This document shows, piece by piece, positions 1-9,153 of a stretch of 64,000 nt of DNA. The position numbers were made by a program, and so were the translations under genes. The DNA lies in assembly GCF_900182955.1 (NCBI RefSeq), contig NZ_FXUL01000012.1, positions 113,348 through 177,347 of the forward strand, written 5' to 3'. The stretch comes from Noviherbaspirillum suwonense. Its GTDB lineage: Bacteria; Pseudomonadota; Gammaproteobacteria; Burkholderiales; Burkholderiaceae_D. The notes under the pieces were generated by a model. That model made no database searches. It was not told the origin of the DNA and saw only the letters and a program-made list of their open reading frames with translations. Each line of letters opens with the position of its first letter. Within the stretch, counting starts at the first letter, position 1.

Positions 1-1
1 T

Positions 2-1555
2 CCGCTCAAGCAGATCACGACCGAGAACGTGAAGAACCTGAAGCTGGCATGGAGCTATTCGACCGGCATGACCGAAGGCCACCAGGCGCCGCCGGTCGTC
101 AATAACGGGTACATGTACGTGACGACGCCCAATAACCAGGTCATTGCCTTCGAGGCGAAGTCGGGCAAGGAACTGTGGCGCTACAAAAAAACGATTCCGG
201 AAGAGTTGCAGCAGCTGCATCCGACCAACCGCGGCGTTGCGCTGTACGGGGACAAGGTCTACATCGCCACCACCGACGCATTCGTCGTCGCTCTGGACGC
301 GGTGACGGGGAAGGAAGTCTGGAAGACGGCGTCGGCGGACTGGAAGCAGGGTTACTACTCGACGCTGGCGCCCCTGGCGGCCGAGGGCAAGATCATGATC
401 GGAGTCTCGGGCGGCGAATACGGCATTCGCGGTTTCGTTGCCGCCTTCGATGCCGAGACCGGAAAGGAAGTCTGGCGCCGCTACACGATCCCCGCGCCCG
501 GCGAGAAAGGCTCGGAGACGTGGCCGAAGGACGACGCCTGGAAAACGGGCGGCGGGCCGGTGTGGGTCACCGGCAGCTATGACCCGGAGACCAAGGTTTC
601 GTACTGGGGCGTCGGCAATGCGGCGTCCTGGATGCCGGATACCCGCAAGGGCGACAACCTGTTCTCGACGTCCGTGATCGGCATCGACATCCGGAGCGGC
701 GAACTCAAGGGCTTCCACCAGTACCATCCGAATGACGCATGGGACTGGGATGAAGTTTCCGCACCGCTGCTGATCGATATCGAGCGCAAGGGGAAGAAGG
801 TCAAGTCGCTGGTGCATGCCGGGCGGAACGGCTACCTGTGGTGGCTCGAGCGTTCGCCGAACAAGATCGACTTCGTCGACGCCTGGCCATTCGTGCTGCA
901 GAACGTCTTCACGGGAATCGACAAGAAGACCGGCCGTCCAAGCTACGATCCGGCGCGCATCCCCCAGACCGGCAAGACCGTGAATTTCTGTCCGTCGCTC
1001 TGGGGCGGCAAGGACTGGCCGCCCGAAGCCTACAACCCGCAGACCGGCCTGCTCTACATCCCTGCCAATAACAACCTGTGCGCGGAAATCACCGGCATCC
1101 CGACCGGGAAGCACAAGCCGGGCGAACTGTACATCGGTGTGGGGCTGGACAACATCCTCACCCATGTGCGCCTGACTGACGAGTCCCGCAAACATATCGG
1201 CGAGGTGCAGGCATGGGACATGGCCACCGGCAAGAAAGTCTGGACGCAGACCTTCCCCGCGATGAACTGGGGTCCCCTGCTGACGACCGGCGGAAATCTG
1301 GTGTTCGGCGGCGGCACCAACGACCGGAAGTTCCGGGCCTTCGATGCCAGGAACGGCAAGGTGCTGTGGGAGTTCGCCGCCAACTCCGGCGTGATCGGCG
1401 TGCCGTCGACATTTGAAATCGACGGGGAGCAGTACATCGCCGTGCAGGCCGGATGGGGCGTCGACGCCCAGCGCATGCAGGGCGCGTTCGACGCGGTCAT
1501 GCCGCAAAAGACGCCGGTACCACAGGGCGGCGTGATCCACGTGTTCAAGCTCTAG
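2..1555 (+). CDS. PQQ-dependent alcohol dehydrogenase, 5' end outside window
   Basis: This is a periplasmic quinoprotein that oxidises alcohols with PQQ. The frame is open from base 2, reading PLKQITTEN before the first possible internal start, so the gene begins upstream and about 517 residues are visible. Repeated tryptophan-docking blade motifs of the type A.D..TGKEVW occur near residues 45, 95, 145 and 400, as expected for an eight-bladed propeller. The segment NDAWDWDE (about residue 240) fits the catalytic-Asp region of PQQ alcohol dehydrogenases. The protein stops after the last blade with no CxxCH, so it has no fused cytochrome c domain and would need a separate electron acceptor. It ends with TAG 144 bases before an aldehyde dehydrogenase, the next step in alcohol oxidation. 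The exact substrate cannot be told. Confidence 0.9.
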   Translation, partial: PLKQITTENVKNLKLAWSYSTGMTEGHQAPPVVNNGYMYVTTPNNQVIAFEAKSGKELWRYKKTIPEELQQLHPTNRGVALYGDKVYIATTDAFVVALDAVTGKEVWKTASADWKQGYYSTLAPLAAEGKIMIGVSGGEYGIRGFVAAFDAETGKEVWRRYTIPAPGEKGSETWPKDDAWKTGGGPVWVTGSYDPETKVSYWGVGNAASWMPDTRKGDNLFSTSVIGIDIRSGELKGFHQYHPNDAWDWDEVSAPLLIDIERKGKKVKSLVHAGRNGYLWWLERSPNKIDFVDAWPFVLQNVFTGIDKKTGRPSYDPARIPQTGKTVNFCPSLWGGKDWPPEAYNPQTGLLYIPANNNLCAEITGIPTGKHKPGELYIGVGLDNILTHVRLTDESRKHIGEVQAWDMATGKKVWTQTFPAMNWGPLLTTGGNLVFGGGTNDRKFRAFDARNGKVLWEFAANSGVIGVPSTFEIDGEQYIAVQAGWGVDAQRMQGAFDAVMPQKTPVPQGGVIHVFKL

Positions 1556-1699
1556 GCGTCGACACAGGATCCTTCAGTAGGAACGACGCCCCGCGCCATG
1601 TAGAACGGCATCGGGGCGTCGCCCGAGCACCTGTCCGCAAGACAAGCGCCTGCCAGAGGCGCACAAGAGGTTTATCCATTACCTGACCAAGGAGACATC

Positions 1700-3139
1700 A
1701 TGAGTGCGGTTTACCAGAATTTCATCGATGGCCAGTTCGTCGATCAGAAGCACAGCGAAGAGATCGAGGTCCTCAATCCGGCGACCCATCAGCCGGTCGG
1801 ATCGGTGCCGGAAAGCACGGACGACGAAGTCGACGCCGCCATTGCCGCGGCACGTGCGGCGCAGCGAAGCTGGGCCAAGCTCCCCGCGATCCAGCGCGCC
1901 GGCCATCTGCGCGCCATTTCAGCCAAGCTGCGCCAGCATGTGGACCGGCTGGCCCGGCTGATCACGTCCGAGCAGGGCAAGACCCTGGAGCTGGCGAAGG
2001 TGGAAGTCAACTTCACGGCCGACTACATCGACTACATGGCGGAATGGGGCCGGCGCATCGAAGGGGAAGTCATCACGAGCGACCGCGCGAACGAAACCAT
2101 TTTCCTGCTGCGCAAGCCGCTGGGCGTCGTCGCCGGCATCCTTCCGTGGAACTTCCCCTTCTTCCTGGTGGCGCGGAAGATGGCCCCTGCGCTCATTACC
2201 GGCAACACCATCGTGATCAAACCGAGCGAAGAAACCCCGATGAACGCGTTCGAGTTTGCCAAGCTGGTCGCCGAAACCGATCTACCGAAGGGCGTCTTCA
2301 ACCTTGTCAGCGGTAAAGGCGCATCGGTGGGAGCACGCCTGTCGGGCAGCAAGGATGTCAACATGGTGAGCTTCACCGGCAGTGTCGCGGTCGGCTCGCA
2401 GATCATGAAAGCGGCATCGCAGAACCTCACGCGCGTGAACCTGGAACTCGGCGGCAAGGCGCCTGCGATCGTGCTGGCGGATGCGAACCTGGATCTTGCC
2501 GCGAAGGCCATCTGGGACTCCCGGATCACCAACACCGGCCAGCTTTGCAACTGCGCCGAGCGTATCTACGTCCAGGCCAGCGTGGCGGACGCGCTGACGG
2601 AAAAGATCGCCGCCCATATGAAGGGCACGCGCTACGGCGATCCGCTGGCCGAATCCACGCTGCACATGGGACCGCTCATCAACCGCCAGGGCCTGATGAA
2701 GGTTGACGAACTCGTGCGCGGAGCGCTTGCCCAGGGAGCGGAACTGGTCACCGGCGGGCGGATTGCCGACCGGGAGAAGGGATACCACTATGAACCGACG
2801 GTCCTGGCAAACTGTGGGCATGGCATGAATATCATGCACCAGGAGGTGTTCGGCCCGGTCGTTCCGATCCAGAAGGTCGACAGCCTGGAGGAAGCCATCA
2901 GGTATGCGAACGACAGTGAATACGGGCTGACATCCTCGATCTTCACGTCCAACCTGAACCATGCAATGCAGGCGTGTAACGAGCTGGAATTTGGCGAGAC
3001 CTACGTCAACCGGGAGCATTTCGAGGCCATGCAGGGCTTCCATGCCGGTCGACGGAAATCCGGCATCGGCGGCGCTGACGGCAAGCATGGTTTGTATGAG
3101 CACCTGGAAACGCAAGTGGTGTACATGAACCACGCTTAA
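1700..3139 (+). CDS. aldA: Lactaldehyde/glycolaldehyde-type aldehyde dehydrogenase
   Basis: This cytoplasmic NAD(P)-dependent aldehyde dehydrogenase oxidises aldehydes to acids. Its 479 residues equal the length of E. coli AldA. The cofactor and substrate motifs are present: PWNFPFF (about 150), KPSEETP (about 175), the general-base glutamate in LELGGKAP (about 250), and the catalytic cysteine in GQLCNCAER (about 285), where the CNCAER context is typical of AldA. A Shine-Dalgarno AAGGAG sits just before the ATG. It follows the PQQ alcohol dehydrogenase on the same strand, which suggests it removes that enzyme's aldehyde product, though a separate promoter in the 144-base gap is possible. The family is certain. 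The substrate is inferred from similarity to AldA. Confidence 0.9.
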   Translation: MSAVYQNFIDGQFVDQKHSEEIEVLNPATHQPVGSVPESTDDEVDAAIAAARAAQRSWAKLPAIQRAGHLRAISAKLRQHVDRLARLITSEQGKTLELAKVEVNFTADYIDYMAEWGRRIEGEVITSDRANETIFLLRKPLGVVAGILPWNFPFFLVARKMAPALITGNTIVIKPSEETPMNAFEFAKLVAETDLPKGVFNLVSGKGASVGARLSGSKDVNMVSFTGSVAVGSQIMKAASQNLTRVNLELGGKAPAIVLADANLDLAAKAIWDSRITNTGQLCNCAERIYVQASVADALTEKIAAHMKGTRYGDPLAESTLHMGPLINRQGLMKVDELVRGALAQGAELVTGGRIADREKGYHYEPTVLANCGHGMNIMHQEVFGPVVPIQKVDSLEEAIRYANDSEYGLTSSIFTSNLNHAMQACNELEFGETYVNREHFEAMQGFHAGRRKSGIGGADGKHGLYEHLETQVVYMNHA

Positions 3140-3149
3140 CCGGCGCCAA

Positions 3150-3182
3150 GCGGCGGTGCAGGCTGAGCCTGGCGACCGCCGC
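3150..3182 (+). terminator. Strong hairpin after the aldehyde dehydrogenase
   Basis: An 8-bp outer stem (GCGGCGGT/ACCGCCGC) encloses a 6-bp inner stem (CAGGCT/AGCCTG) ten bases after the stop codon. There is no T-run after it, so it may be a processing or imperfect termination structure. Confidence 0.45.
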
Positions 3183-3777
3183 AATCGGAAGTGCAACGAC
3201 GATGTTTTATCGGGTTGCACTTCCTCCCGATATTCGCCTTCCAAGTGCAAGGCTGGCCAGTTTTCATTTTCAGACGTCTCGAACACAGCGGATGTACAGC
3301 AGGTGTTCGACTGCCGCAATCTGCCGCCGTTCCTCATTTCCTCATTTCGTTGGGATCGCTGCTCCCGTACGCACGGGAACATAGCGCATCGCCCGCTTGC
3401 CCTGCCGCGGAAAGTCGTGCCGCTACCGCGCTGTCCGGAAACATTGAACAGCGCGGGGACACGTGACGCCAGCGCTACCAGGTAGCGAAAAAATCTGCTG
3501 GATGCGAAGGATTGCGGCTGCAATCGCTTCGTGGGGAAAGTCGCCTAAATGGTTTTTAGGAAGCCGATGCATCTTCACTATTCCATGGTCAGGACAGCGC
3601 GAGAATGCAGGCGGGTGGGGCCTTGTGGGCACGGGTAAATATTACGGCAGGCGGTTTGAAATAGGCTTCCGTTTTATAGCCTGAATTACCGTTATCGAAA
3701 AATAAAGCCCTGCAAAATAGCCAATTTCAGGATATTTTGTCTCTCCTTGTGTATGTTCATGGAATGGAAGGCGGAAT
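3183..3777. other. Intergenic stretch before the Lrp-type gene
   Basis: This is a gap of about 600 bases. Short open frames exist on both strands, but none has a convincing ribosome site or a recognisable product. The last 120 bases become AT-rich and probably hold the promoter of the downstream regulator. No repeat or mobile element was seen. Confidence 0.5.
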
Positions 3778-4245
3778 ATGAAAGAAAATGGCCTGGATGA
3801 AATCGACCGTAAGATCCTGCGGAACCTGAGCCGCGACGGGCGCATCAGCAATCAGAAGCTCGCCGCCATGGTGAACCTGTCGCCGACGCCGTGTTGGAAC
3901 CGGGTGAAGGCGCTGGAGGAAGCCGGCTTCATCACCCAATATGTCGCGCTACTGGACCAGCGTGCCCTTGGCCTGCCGGACACCGTCATCATCGAAGTCA
4001 CGCTCGAGCGGCATGACGACGAAATTTTCGAGCGTTTCGGCAATGCGCTGGCGACGCTGCCGGAGGTCATGGAGGCTTATCTCCTGACCGGCGAATACGA
4101 TTACCTGATCAAGGTGGCAGTCTCCGGGACGGAAGGATACGAGCGGTTTCTAAGGCAGAAACTCTACAAGATTCCGGGTATTCGCCACAGCCGGTCCACC
4201 TTTGCGCTGCGCTGCCTGAAGCGTGTCCATTCCGTGGAGCCCTGA
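3778..4245 (+). CDS. Lrp/AsnC family transcriptional regulator
   Basis: This 155-residue DNA-binding regulator has normal Lrp/AsnC length. Residues 5-55 form the winged helix-turn-helix (DEIDRKILRNL, then SNQKLAAMVNLSPTPCWNRV). Residues 70-145 form the RAM ligand-sensing domain, with LTGEYDYLIKVAV and PGIRHSRSTFAL as usual markers. The ATG is preceded by GGAAGGCGG. It is transcribed in the same direction as the alcohol and aldehyde dehydrogenase genes but is separated by over 600 bases, so control of them is only a guess; such regulators usually respond to an amino acid or related small molecule. Confidence 0.9.
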   Translation: MKENGLDEIDRKILRNLSRDGRISNQKLAAMVNLSPTPCWNRVKALEEAGFITQYVALLDQRALGLPDTVIIEVTLERHDDEIFERFGNALATLPEVMEAYLLTGEYDYLIKVAVSGTEGYERFLRQKLYKIPGIRHSRSTFALRCLKRVHSVEP

Positions 4246-4398
4246 CCCGGCCGCGGACCGCAAACGGTATCTGCCCCGCCATTGCGGTCGCCGGCGCATG
4301 AAGACCGCCGATTGCAGTAAGCCGCCCGCGTCATGACCTGGCCTTGCGAGACGGACCGCGTGCTGTCGTCCGGAAATTCGCCGCCTATCGATTCCTGG

Positions 4399-5613
4399 CT
4401 ACCGGGGCCGGCCGGACTGCGCGACTGCCTGGAAATGCTGCAACAGTCCGTCCGCCACCTTATCCCAGGTATTCTCCAGCGCGTGTGCCCGTAGACGGTC
4501 CGGGTCCCAGGCCTGGTTCAATGCCACGCCGATGGCGTCAGCGAATGCCGCAGGCTCCCTGGTTCCAACCAGGATGCCCAGGTCCTGCCGGGGAATGATC
4601 TCCGGTACGCCCCAGGTACGATGGGCGACCACCGGCGTGCCGCAAGCCATCGCCTCTAGGACGACATTCGGCCAGCCTTCCTTCTCGCTGGCGAGGCAAA
4701 ACACATCAGCCGCGGAGTACCAGGCATGCAGATCGGTGTTATGCACGGCCCCGGCCCAAACGACCGCGTCCGCAATTCCAAGTTCGGTCGCCAGCGCGCG
4801 AAGGTCGGCCTCGCAGTCGCCTTCTTCTCCCCCTTGCCCCACCACGATGAAACACAGGTCGGTATGTCCTGCGGTTCGCAGCAAGGCCAGGGCCTGCAAC
4901 AGGATATCCACCCCTTTGCGTGGAACCAGGTGGGACACCGAGAGCATATAGCGGCTGGCGCCGTTCAAGCCGAGCGTCTTGCGGGCGTGTTCCTTGGGAG
5001 TGGGCCGAAAGCGTGCCGTATCCACGCCATTGGTGGAGGCAAATCCCTTCTCTGGCGGCGCGCCCAGCCGCACGGCTTCGTTGACCAGCGCCCTGGCGAC
5101 GCCGAAGTAGCGCGCACTGTGGCGGAGGGCAAAAAGCACCTGGCGTATCCGCACTGGGAATCGCGGAAGATCGTTGATGTCATGGCCGCGCAAGGTCACG
5201 ACGTAGGGCTTGCCAAGCATCCGGGACAACAGCGCGCCCGCAAATCCTTCCGGAAACCCCAGGTGGCAATCGAGCACATCGATACTGTCCTTGAGGCGAT
5301 GGGCTGCGACGAACTTCCAGACCGCAACGGCCAGGAAAATACCGTCGAGCGGCTTGAGCACGCGCGGAAAGGAGAAGAACTTCGGGAAATAGGTTGGATA
5401 GGCATTCGCGTTTGTCTGCGACGTAATCCGGCTCCTGTTGGCATAGCGCGGGACGTATCCTTCCCCCGGGAACCAGGGGATCGGGGAGACGACAATCAAG
5501 TCCGCTTTCGCGGACAGTGCGTCCAGTCGCTGCTTGACGAACTGGGCATGCACCGGCATCCGCGGGTTGGGGAACATCGTTGAGATGGAGAGGATGCGCA
5601 AGCGGTCGGTCAT
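4399..5613 (-). CDS. Glycosyltransferase family 4 (surface polysaccharide)
   Basis: This is a GT-B fold glycosyltransferase of about 404 residues that adds a sugar from an activated donor to a growing glycan. The C-terminal half carries the GT4 signature: a KGVDILLQALA segment after SVSHLVPR, then SEKEGWPNVVLEAMACGTPVVA with the EGWPNVVLEA donor-binding glutamates. I chose the start at 5613 (MTDRLRILSI) because it gives a standard Rossmann beginning and overlaps the upstream gene's TGA by four bases (ATGA), which indicates translational coupling. Together with the next gene and the flippase it forms a polysaccharide cluster. The sugar and acceptor are unknown. Confidence 0.88.
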   Translation of the reverse strand: MTDRLRILSISTMFPNPRMPVHAQFVKQRLDALSAKADLIVVSPIPWFPGEGYVPRYANRSRITSQTNANAYPTYFPKFFSFPRVLKPLDGIFLAVAVWKFVAAHRLKDSIDVLDCHLGFPEGFAGALLSRMLGKPYVVTLRGHDINDLPRFPVRIRQVLFALRHSARYFGVARALVNEAVRLGAPPEKGFASTNGVDTARFRPTPKEHARKTLGLNGASRYMLSVSHLVPRKGVDILLQALALLRTAGHTDLCFIVVGQGGEEGDCEADLRALATELGIADAVVWAGAVHNTDLHAWYSAADVFCLASEKEGWPNVVLEAMACGTPVVAHRTWGVPEIIPRQDLGILVGTREPAAFADAIGVALNQAWDPDRLRAHALENTWDKVADGLLQHFQAVAQSGRPR

Positions 5614-6857
5614 AGACCCTTCATGATGTGGTACAGGAAGCGCCTGGCCTTCGCTTCCCAACTTTCGCTCTGGAGAAAGCGCTCAAGGCCCGGTTGTAGG
5701 CGGGCAGGGGTTTTGTACGGGCCTGCTTCCAACGTGGCGAGGGCCGACGCGACGACACGCGGAAAGTCCTCGGGAGCCGCCAATGTAAGGTAGTCGGCAA
5801 GCTGGACTGCCTCGGGCAGGGGCGAGGCGATGACGGGTTTGCCCGTGGCCAGGTATTCCTTGAGCTTGAGCGGATTGATGTTCCGGGTCGATTCGTCGAC
5901 GACATAGGGAAGGACGCAGAGGTCGAAGTGAAAAACGTGACGCGGCAGGTCCGCATAGGGCACGTTGCCCAGGAAATGGAGATTGGATACATCACGGAAT
6001 TCGCCCGGGGCCCGATCCACGACCGGGCCGAGAACGACGAAGGTCGCCTGCGGGGACAGCCGGGCGGCGGCCTTCAGCGCTTGTCCGTCGACACGCTGGT
6101 CGAACACGCCGAACATGCCCACCAGCGGATGCGGCAAGGCGGCCAGCGGACTGGAGCAATCGGGAGCAGCGCGAGAAAAGTGCGCCAGGTCCACGCCATG
6201 GGTCAGCAGGGTCGAGGCGCCAACGAACGCGGAGCGTGTTTCAAGAATAGCCGTAGAAGTAGCGATCATCAGATCGCAGGCATCCAGCGTTTCTTGCTCC
6301 AGGCGCCGCATGGCTTCACCGTTAATGCCGTGCCAATGCGTGAAATCGTCCACACAGTAATAGACCTTGCGCTTGAAGGCGGGGTCGCGAAAGAGACCGG
6401 GAACGGTAGGCGACGTACTCACCAGGATCGGATGTTTGTCCGGGGCCAGATGACGAAGCGCCTTGTGCACAGCGCGCGAAAGAAGGCGCTGATTGAGCGC
6501 CAGTGTCGTCGCTCCCTCGCATGAAGGCAACATGGGCGGGCTGAGAACATGGGGAAGCGGCGCGTCCTCCAAAAGCGTCCCGGAAAGGCCGTGCGCGCTT
6601 TGCATCACCGAGTGTCCTGCCGGCATCCCGTCAGGCGCGACGCGTGGACGAATCCAGGTGCGGAGTATCTGCGCAGCCCTTCCAATGTCGTATTGGGTGA
6701 AACGGGGCATGCGATGCCCGATCGTATTTACCCAGATCACTTGTGCCTGCGGAATGATCCTGCGGAACAAATGCTGGCAACTCGACGGGTGACGCCCCCA
6801 GTCATCCGCAAATACCACAAACACGTGCTGAGATAGTTGATCTTCAGAAACTAGCAT
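5610..6857 (-). CDS. Glycosyltransferase family 1-like protein
   Basis: This 415-residue protein resembles TuaH-like and other GT-B glycosyltransferases. It starts with a GT-B-like N-terminal region (HVFVVFADDWGRHPSS). The C-terminal half has VGMFGVFDQRVD, then a nucleotide-sugar binding end NPLKLKEYLATGKPVIASPLPE, where the K.KEYLA.GKPV block is diagnostic. It precedes the GT4 gene on the same transcript with a four-base stop/start overlap. It probably acts on the cytoplasmic face of the inner membrane in exopolysaccharide or O-antigen assembly. Donor and linkage are not predictable. A 176-base gap separates it from the flippase gene. Confidence 0.8.
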   Translation of the reverse strand: MLVSEDQLSQHVFVVFADDWGRHPSSCQHLFRRIIPQAQVIWVNTIGHRMPRFTQYDIGRAAQILRTWIRPRVAPDGMPAGHSVMQSAHGLSGTLLEDAPLPHVLSPPMLPSCEGATTLALNQRLLSRAVHKALRHLAPDKHPILVSTSPTVPGLFRDPAFKRKVYYCVDDFTHWHGINGEAMRRLEQETLDACDLMIATSTAILETRSAFVGASTLLTHGVDLAHFSRAAPDCSSPLAALPHPLVGMFGVFDQRVDGQALKAAARLSPQATFVVLGPVVDRAPGEFRDVSNLHFLGNVPYADLPRHVFHFDLCVLPYVVDESTRNINPLKLKEYLATGKPVIASPLPEAVQLADYLTLAAPEDFPRVVASALATLEAGPYKTPARLQPGLERFLQSESWEAKARRFLYHIMKGL

Positions 6858-7033
6858 ACCGGCCGGTTACCCATCAGGACGCGTTGTGACAAGGGAAGGA
6901 ACAAATACCGTTAGAAGGTTATCATCAAAACGGCGTCTGCACTTGCATTAAAGACAAGCAAAAAGAAACGGCGCTCTATGCCGTTAGCAGATATCTTCCC
7001 GAGCGCTGGCGAGGTTCGTCGACCGACTTCGCG

Positions 7034-8482
7034 TTAACTCGACGCGAAGCGTGACTGAAACCCGGACGCCAGCTTATGGATCTCGGCGGTCAATGGGTGT
7101 CCCATCAGTCGGAGCGACAGATACCAGAGGCAGGCGAGTGGCAGGGCTGAAAGGAGAAGTACGGCGGCCGGTGGAACGGAGGCGGGGAGAACCACTTTCA
7201 GCAAAGCCGCGCCCGCCATGCACATGATTGCAACTGCGGCGCTGGGCCATAAAGCGACCAGCATCGCGCCAAATCGGTAATGGAAGTAGATGCGCTGCTG
7301 GATGATGACCACCGGCGTCGCAACGAGAGTCGCGGCGCAAATCACCCACGAGAAACTCCGGATACTGCCGTCGAATAGCGCAAGAGCAAAGGCAATGCGT
7401 GAAAGAAGCGTGACGGCAGTCGGGAGCGCGGCCAGGTATGGCCTGCCAATGGCGGTCATGGCTGCAGGATAGTAGTTAAAGATTGTCCCGATTGCGCAGC
7501 TGACCAGCAATCCATCCATGGCAGGTACCGAAGGCAACCATTTTTCGCCATACAGCACCGTAATGATTTCTGTGGCGAAAATATAGGTCAATGCCAATGC
7601 GGGCCATGCAATGCCAAGCAGGAGAGCCGTTGCCCTGCTCAGTAGTGCGCCGACCGGTTCCCCACGATGGTGAGCCTGCGCAATGTAAGACACCGACCCA
7701 TAGTTTGCAGTACTCCCGGCGATATGAAAAAAGATGGTAACGGTTGAATTGGCCCGACTGAAAAGACCGACCAGCCTGGCATTTCCGAGTTTCCCCAAGA
7801 GAATATCGGGAAGCGAATTGTTGACCGAATCCAGGCAATTCGTCAGCAGCGAACTTAATCCGAAATGCACGACCTCGCGCCAGTGCCTGAACGAAGGCAG
7901 CCAGGGAAGGTATTTCGGGCGAAGTGGAATATAGGCAAGGCAACAGGCAATGATATTGGCGAGATTCCCCCACGCCATGCTCATCGTGCCAAACCCCATG
8001 ACGGCAAGGCTGACACAGGTGACTGCCGAGGCTGCCGTACTCACTGCCGTCACCCACGCCTGTTTGCCGGCAGCAAACTCCCGGGTGAGCAGGGAATGGG
8101 TAATGGCGCCAAAGGGAATGAACGCGAAGCAAATGGCCAGCACCTTCATCACTGGAATCATTTGAGGCTCATTGAACCACCTGCCGAACCAATCGCTTCC
8201 GGCATACATGGCTGCAGCAATCAGCCACGACGTCGTGAAGAGCACCCCGGTCGCGGCGCGCAGCTTTTCCGGCGTCAGGTCCTTCTCCCTCTGGAGATAA
8301 CTTCCCACGCCGAATCCCTGGAAAATATGGGCGATATTGACGAACACGATGGTCATCGAGTACACGCCGATGTCGCTCGGACTGAGCAGCCGTGCCAGAA
8401 ACAGGCTGACCGCGAACTGGACCATCGTGTCGCCGGTCGAGGCAAAAAAGTTAATGAAGAGGGAACGCCGGATGCTGGCCAT
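7034..8482 (-). CDS. Polysaccharide flippase (Wzx/MATE-like)
   Basis: This 482-residue polytopic inner-membrane protein has 12-14 hydrophobic segments spread evenly along its length. The N-terminus (FINFFASTGDTMVQFAVSLF, then ARLLSPSDIGVYS) is characteristic of the lipopolysaccharide/teichuronic-acid exporter branch of the MOP superfamily. It would flip lipid-linked oligosaccharide across the inner membrane for the two adjacent glycosyltransferases, which lie downstream on the same strand. It is probably the first gene of that unit. The start follows an AT-rich stretch that could hold the promoter. No polymerase or export gene is visible in the window, so the cluster is either incomplete or dispersed. 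Confidence 0.88.
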   Translation of the reverse strand: MASIRRSLFINFFASTGDTMVQFAVSLFLARLLSPSDIGVYSMTIVFVNIAHIFQGFGVGSYLQREKDLTPEKLRAATGVLFTTSWLIAAAMYAGSDWFGRWFNEPQMIPVMKVLAICFAFIPFGAITHSLLTREFAAGKQAWVTAVSTAASAVTCVSLAVMGFGTMSMAWGNLANIIACCLAYIPLRPKYLPWLPSFRHWREVVHFGLSSLLTNCLDSVNNSLPDILLGKLGNARLVGLFSRANSTVTIFFHIAGSTANYGSVSYIAQAHHRGEPVGALLSRATALLLGIAWPALALTYIFATEIITVLYGEKWLPSVPAMDGLLVSCAIGTIFNYYPAAMTAIGRPYLAALPTAVTLLSRIAFALALFDGSIRSFSWVICAATLVATPVVIIQQRIYFHYRFGAMLVALWPSAAVAIMCMAGAALLKVVLPASVPPAAVLLLSALPLACLWYLSLRLMGHPLTAEIHKLASGFQSRFASS

Positions 8483-8566
8483 AAATACGTAAATTTTTTA
8501 CATTCGTCTATTCGATTCGATAACCCGATGCTGCAGGAATGGCCTTTTCTCGAAAGAGCTAACAGT

Positions 8567-9069
8567 GCGCGACGGCAGGTAGCCAAGGACTAGGAGTATA
8601 AGGGCAAGGGTAACTTGTGGGCCGACTACGAGACGGCCTCGGTTGCCAGTCGAATGCGCAGATAGCCGGTGGTCAATAGACCGGGTTGCGCCAGGGTCGC
8701 GACGACGAGCTTTACTTCATGGGATGGATAAGCAGGGGCGGCAGCATTTCAACGACCTGTGGAACCGATACGTCTGCAATTGTGCGACTTCGCCTGTCGA
8801 GTTATCGCAAGGCGCTTGGGACACGAGCGGAGGCAAGGCACGCGTCTTCGGAGTGCTTCCAGTTAGCAGGCCCAGTGAGACCCAAGCGCCATGCATAAAG
8901 GCTAGCGCTGGTATTGATGCTATGGGAACGGGCCGCTTGCGCTCGTCTACCCAAATCGTCCCGTCGGAAAAATGCCAGTCGAAATACCTCGGTGCGCGCT
9001 CTCCTTTGCCTGCTAAGCCCATGCCGACCTCCACGAACCCGGAAAAGACCCGATTTTTGCTGCAAGGCG
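8567..9069 (-). repeat. Decayed ~500-bp unit, copy 1 (partner at 15248-15758)
   Basis: This region is colinear with 15248-15758. The 18 bases at 8593-8610 (GGAGTATAAGGGCAAGGG) recur exactly at 15275-15292. A leader of about 50 bases at 9010-9060 recurs at 15696-15746, and internal islands (8846-8860, 8924-8950) recur at the same offset (6682-6686). Read on the minus strand, both leaders encode KNRVFS.F..VGM, which resembles a lipoprotein or signal-peptide start, but no start codon precedes it here. A 105-codon open stretch (8717-9034) with RYFDWHFSDGTIW may be what remains of the protein. Function is unknown and the gene is probably dead. Confidence 0.55.
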
Positions 9070-9083
9070 CGTTAAGGAATCAC

Positions 9084-9112
9084 TAGACATACCCAAAACG
9101 GCTGCCTATACT
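9084..9112 (+). promoter_or_regulatory. Sigma-70-type promoter of the Bug receptor gene
   Basis: A -35 element TAGACA (9084-9089) and a -10 element TATACT (9107-9112) are separated by exactly 17 bases, each with one mismatch to consensus. The predicted start of transcription falls at about 9119. A perfect 7-3-7 inverted repeat (9111-9127) and the IclR-type palindrome (9126-9138) lie at and just after it. Confidence 0.6.
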
Positions 9113-9125
9113 GTTTTCACAAAAC

Positions 9126-9138
9126 AGACATGATGTCT
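9126..9138. promoter_or_regulatory. Palindromic operator AGACATGATGTCT, site 1
   Basis: This perfect 13-base palindrome occurs again at 11047-11059, upstream of the CoA-transferase. The two copies flank the IclR regulator gene. Here it sits about +7 to +19 from the predicted transcription start, a position suited to repression. Assignment to the neighbouring IclR protein is inferred from position. Confidence 0.65.
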
Positions 9139-9153
9139 AAAATGGAGAAGACG

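Noticed and set aside
3156..3485. Short plus-strand open frames between the aldehyde dehydrogenase and the Lrp gene
   Set aside because: They have no ribosome site or recognisable product, and overlap a hairpin.
8717..9034. A 105-codon open reading frame on the minus strand as a real gene
   Set aside because: It is the interior of a decayed repeat unit, the possible signal part has no start codon, and no ribosome site is present.
8483..9125. CRISPR array or insertion sequence at 8.5-9.1 kb
   Set aside because: There are no regularly spaced identical repeats and no transposase frame or terminal inverted repeats; the similarity is to a single distant copy.
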